Shown piece by piece: positions 27,501 to 33,500 of a DNA stretch of 64,000 bases. The notes under the pieces were generated by a model. That model was not told where the DNA came from. It saw only the letters and a program-made list of their open reading frames with translations, and did no database searches. This stretch comes from an uncultured Opitutia bacterium (GTDB taxonomy: Bacteria; Verrucomicrobiota; Verrucomicrobiia; Opitutales; UBA953): positions 1 to 64,000 of the forward strand of contig CAIWNE010000070.1 in NCBI GenBank assembly GCA_903913915.1. The letters run 5' to 3'. A program made the translations under genes and the position numbers. Positions within the stretch are counted from its first letter, which is position 1. Every line of letters starts with the position of its first letter.

Positions 27501-30500
27501 GCATGGCCAGTACGGCCAACGTCACGGTCAACGGTGCTGGCACCTTTACCTTGGCGGGCATCACCACTGCGGGCACCTATACGCTCAACGCCCTGAGCTT
27601 TGCCAATAACGGCGGCACGACCAACCCCTCGGTCGTCGTTCCTGGCGTGACCGCTGGCATCCTCTCCCTGGCCGGAGCCACCCCGATCAGCGTCAACAGT
27701 TACAACGCCGCGACGGTCGCGACTATCTCCGGTACCGGCGCCCTGGCCTTCACCGCCGCGTCCCCGGTCGTCAATGTCACCAGCAACGATGCCACTGGTG
27801 CGTTCGTCGCCAAGGTCACCCCGGATCTTAACATCAACCCCACGGCCGGCATCGCTTCCTCGGTCACGGCCCAGATCGTCAAGACCGGCAACGGTGTCCT
27901 GGCCCTCAGCAGCGCCAGCGCGAACACGGGTGGCTGGAAGCTGCAGGACGGCACGCTGATCCTGAATAACGCCACGGCCCTGGGAACGATCGCCGGAGCC
28001 TTTACCATCGGCGATAGCACCACGGCGAACACCGTCCCGCTGACGATCCTCGCCGGCAGCGCCGCCATCGTGGTCGGCGCGAATCCGGTCGTCGTGAACC
28101 GCGACTTCACCTTCGGCGGTACGGTCGGCACCAACAACCTCACCTTGGGCGGCACCGTCAATCTTGGCGCCGCGACCCGTACGATCACGGTGGCCGCGCC
28201 GGCCGTGACCGCCTCGCTCACCGGCGCGATCAGCAGCACCGCCACCGGGACCGCCTTCGTGAAGGACGGACCGGGCGCATTGGTCGTCAGCGCCGCTTCC
28301 GGCCTGGCTGGAGCCGGCGTCACCGTGGCCAACGGCGTGCTCAGGCTCGGCGCCACCGACGCCATCCCGAACACCAGCGTCATCACGGTCAATGCCGGCG
28401 CCGTGCTGGATCTCGCTGGCTTCACCCTCAATGCGCCCCAGCTGGCCGGCGCCGGCCTGGTGACCAATTCCTCCACGACCGCCGCGGCGATCGTCTTGGG
28501 CGGCGCTTCCGCTTCGGATGTCTCGACGAATTCCAGTTCCACGTTCGGCATGTCGGTGGTTGATATCTCTGCGAATAAGATCGGGCTGACCAAGGCCGGC
28601 GTCGGCACCGTCACGCTGAACGTTTCCGGCAACACCAACTATGGCGCTACCACCGTCGTCTCCGGCACGCTGGCCGGCGGTGCGGATAACGCCTTCCCGG
28701 CGAACTCCACCGTGACGGTGGGCAACGCGACGACCGGTGCGCTGACCGCCACCTTCGACACCGGCGCCTTCAACCAGACGATCGGCGGACTGCAGGCTGG
28801 CAACACCAATGCTTCGGGACTCGCCTCGGTCCGCATCGGCGCCGGCAAGACCCTCACGGTTGGCGGGCTGGTGCAGGTCGGCGTGACCTCGGCCACGACC
28901 GCTACCACGAAGATGACGGTGACCGGAGCAGGCACGCTGAGCGTCGGTACCGCCAGCTCCCCGACCAACGCCAACATCGTGATCGGCTACGGACAGACGA
29001 CCAACGTCAGCAGCGCCGGCGTCCTTGACCTCAGCGGACTTTCGACTTTCTACGCCAATCTCGGCACTGGCACGCTGCTGCTTGGCGATAATTCGAACGC
29101 CGGCGGCACCGCAACCGCGGCCTCTTCCATCATCTTCGCCCAGAGTTCCAAGGTCGTCGCGGCCGCCATCTCGACCGACACGCCCTCGGGCGATAACAAC
29201 GGACTCTTGGTCCAGACGTTCAAGCTTGGCTCCGGTACGAATGAGTTCGACGCGACGAACATTTATGTCGGCAGTCAGGCCAATCGCGCCAACGGGGCCA
29301 TCGTCTTCAACGGAGGAACGGGCACCTTCAAGATCCGCGACATGACCGGCACCGATACGGGCCGCGCTAATCTGTACGTCTCTTACGGCAGCGCCACGAC
29401 CGGCTTCACGATCGATGGCAAGGTCACCCTGACCGGCCACTCGTCCGATCTCTTGCTGAATAATCTCGGCGTCGGCGGTGGCTCCGGGCTTTCAGCCGCG
29501 ATCCGCTCAGGCACCTTCAGCTTCGATACCGGCACGCTTGATGCGACCACCGTCAACATCGCTAATCGTTCCGGCACGACCGCGACTTCTGGAACCGTCA
29601 CCGGCATGATGAACTTGAACGTCGGCGGAGGTGCTGGCGCCGTCACGTTCGTAACGGCCGTTGTCGGTTCGAATTCGGCCACGACGGCCACTACCAGCGG
29701 CCAGGCTTCCGGCACCTTGAACATCGGCGGAGGCACGGTGGGCATCACGACCCTGACCCTCGGCAACGACTCCATCGGCGGTGGCACGACCGCCCAGACT
29801 TCCGGCCCCGTCAGCGCGACCCTGAGCGTCAGCGGAGGCACGACCACGATCGGAACGTTGAACATGAACGTGAACAGCTCGGCCAATACCGGCACGGGCA
29901 ACGCTTCGGTCGCCAACCTGAACGTTTCCGGCGGAGCCTTGAATGTCACGTCGCTCAGCCTGGCGAACACCTCTGTCGCCGCCGCGACCGCGACTTCCAC
30001 GCTTTCGATCACCGGAGGCACCCTGACGCTGGGTTCCGACCTGCTTTACACGAAGACGTCCGGCACGGTGAATTCGACTGTGACCCTGAATGGGGGCACC
30101 TTGGACATGGGCGGCTTCGCCATCGGTTCGAGCAGCGTCACCGTCGGCAGCGGTACGGGTGCCCTGAACTTCCAGTCGGGCACGTTGAAGAACGTCGGTC
30201 TCATCAACAACACCGCCGGCCTAACCAAGACCACCGCCGGCACGCTCACCATCGCCGGGACCGCCGCCTACACGGGCGCGACCACGGTCTCTGCCGGCAC
30301 CTTGGTGCTCTCCAGCACGTCTTCTTCTACTTCCGGCGTGTCGATCAACGGCGGCACGAACACGACGGTGGTCATCACTAATGCGAACGCGACTGGCTCC
30401 GGTTCGTTGGTTTCTAGCACCGGCGCCACGACCCCGATCTTCAAGCTGCATATCGATGGCGGCGGCACGATCACCTTGCCCAACGCCGTGGGGGGGAACA

Positions 30501-33500
30501 GCGGGATCAATACGACCTTTGACGTCGATAACAATGGTTCGGGCTCGAACGGCGTCATCCTCCTCAATGGCACGATGGCCAACTCCGGGGTAGGAACGCT
30601 GACCTATAACGTCACCGGCGCGAACGGCTACTCGTTGTCGATCGCCAACATCCGTAATTCGGCGGGAACCCCAGGTACGATCACTTTCAATCCGACGACC
30701 GCGGCGCTGATCCTTGGTAACCTGACAGGGAATCAGTCTACCAGCACGAACACATGGGCTCTTTCGGGTACCAATACGGGCAACGCCGTCACCGGGGTCA
30801 TCTCCAACTCCGCCGCCGGCACGATTTCCGCCGTCACGAAGAGCGGTACGGGTACCTGGGTGCTTTCGGGCGCCAATACCTATACCGGTGCCACCACGAT
30901 CTCCTCGGGCGTCCTGCAGGTCGGCGCCGGTTCCACTTCCGGTACGCTCGGTACCGCCGCCGTCACGAACAACGCCTCCTTGGTCTTCAACCGCAGCGAC
31001 GCGCTCACGGTCAGCAACGCGATTGGCGGCTCAGGTAGCGTGACGCAGGCCGGCGCTGGCAATCTTTCCCTCACGGGAGCCAATGCTTTCTCCGGCGCGA
31101 CGCTCGTCTCTGCCGGCACGCTCACCGCCGCCTCGGGCGCGTTGGCCGGTACTTCCGGCATCGCTGTCAACGGCGCAACCCTGTCCGCGGTCGACGTCAA
31201 CTCCGGCGCCACCCTCTCGCTCGACAACTCTTCGAAGGCCTCCTTCAGCGGCAACGTGACGCTCGGTGCGGTCAGCAACGCGAACGCGACGGACGCCAAC
31301 GCCCTCAACTTCACCGCCTCGACCGGCGCGGTCACGCTCGCTGCGCTCACCGGCGCCGGCAACACCACCTTCGGTTCGGATGCCACCATCACCGGCGGCA
31401 TCTCGGGCGGCACGGTCAATGTCACCGGCGCCCTGACCGCCGCCGTCTCGGGCGGCACGATCAATGCGGCTTCGCTCGCGGGCAACATCTCCGGCGCCGC
31501 CACGACGACGGTCGCCGGCCTGACCAACGGCGCGATCGCCGGCACGGGCACGCTCTCGTCCGGTTCCCTCACCTCTTCTTCCGTCAGCGGCGGAACCAAC
31601 ACGATCACGGGCGCCGCCACCGTGACGACCGTCTCCGGCGGCACGACCACCGTGGGCGGCGTGGCCACGGTGACGACGGTCACCAACGGCACGCTCAACC
31701 TGAACGGGGCCACGGCCGCGGTCACGCACCTCAACGGCGGTACGATCGCCCTGGGCAGCTCGACCGCGCTCTCCGTCTCGGATGGTACTTCCGCCGGCGC
31801 CATCGCGGGCGCGACTGGCAGCCTGACCAAGACCTCGAACGGCACGCTGACGCTCACGGGCGCCAATACCTACGGCGCCGGCACCACGATTTCCGTCGGC
31901 ACGCTCCAGCTCGGCAACGGTGGCACGACCGGCTCGATCGGCGCGGGCGACGTGACCGATAACGCGACCTTCGCCATCAGCCGCAGCGACGACCTGACCT
32001 TCGCCAGTAAGATCACGGGCACGGGCGGCTTCACGAAGCTCTCGGGCAACAACCTGACGCTCACCGGCGCGAACGATTACGCCGGAGCCACGCTTGTCTC
32101 GGCCGGCACGCTCACCGCCGCCTCGGGCGCGTTGGCCGGCACCTCTGGCATCACCGTCAACGGCGCGACCTTGTCCGCGGTCGACGTCAACTCGGGCGCG
32201 ACTCTGACGCTCGACAGCACTTCGAAGGCATCCTTCAGCGGCAACGTGACGCTCGGCGCGGTCACCAATGCGAACGCGACCGACGCCAACGCCCTTAACT
32301 TCACGGCCTCCACCGGTGCGGTCACGCTCGCTTCGCTCACCGGCGTCGGCAAGACGACCTTCGGTTCGGACGCCACCGTCACCGGCGGTATCTCGGGCGG
32401 CACGATCAACGTCACGGGCGCCCTGACCGCCGCCGTCTCGGGCGGCACGGTCAATGCGGCTTCGCTCACGGGTAACATCTCCGGCGCTTCCACCTCGGTC
32501 ACCTTGACGGGCCTGCTCACGGGCAATGTCGCCAACGGAACGGTCGGCGCCGACGCCCTGACGGGCAATGTCACCGGCGGCGCGGTCACCATCGCCCATC
32601 TCCTGACGGGCAACGTTTCCGGTGGCACGGTCTCGGCGGGTTCGATGACGGGCGACGTCGCCAGCTCGGTCACGGTCGCGGGTCTCCTGACCGGCGCGAT
32701 CACCGACGGCACGAACGCCCTGGGCTCGCTCTCCTCTTCCTCTGTCACTGGTGGCACCAACGCGATCTCGGGCGATGCGACCATCACGACCGTCGCCGGC
32801 GGCACGACCACGGTGAGCGGCATCGGCGCCGTCACGACCCTCTCCTCCGGCACGGTGAAGCTGATGGGCTTGACGGCCACGATCACACACCTCAGCGGTG
32901 GCGCCGTCGCCTTGGGCAACACCGCCCTGACCGTCTCCGACGGCACCTTCGGCGGCATCATCTCGGGTCCGACGGGCAGCCTGACCAAGACCTCGAACGG
33001 CACGCTGACGCTCAACGGCGCCAACACCTTCGGCGGCGCGATCAACCTAGCCGCGGGTACGCTGGCCTTCGGCGCCGCCAACGCCGCGGCCAATGCTTCC
33101 GGCCTCAACGTCACCGGCGACGCGACCTTCGTCCTGCCGGATTGGAGCGCGGGCTCGGCCCTCCCGATCGCCATCGCCTCGGGCAAGACCCTCACGGCCA
33201 ACGCCTCCACGGGCATCACGCTCGACGCGGCGCTGACCGGCGCTGGCACGCTGACGATCGTCGGTTCCGCGACCGCCGGCGACCGCTTCATCCTCGGTGC
33301 GGCCACGGGCTTCACTGGTGCGATCAACCTGCAGCAGGGTATTCTCGAGGCCGATCCGTTCGTCGGTAATACCGGCACGGCGCGCAACGTCTCGGCGATC
33401 AACGTCACCGGTGACGCCACGATCGTCGGCACGACCTACCACGGCATCGCGGTGCCGGTCTCCGTCGCCGCCGGCAAGACCGCCACGCTCCGTGGCATCC

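Noticed and set aside
24587-29440. 1617-aa minus-strand ORF antisense to the giant gene (also 12311-15181, 33047-36259, 16817-18931)
   Set aside because: Shadow ORFs: Arg/Asp/Gly-rich, no domain features, explained by GC-rich codon bias and repeated Thr/Gly/Asn codons in the sense gene.
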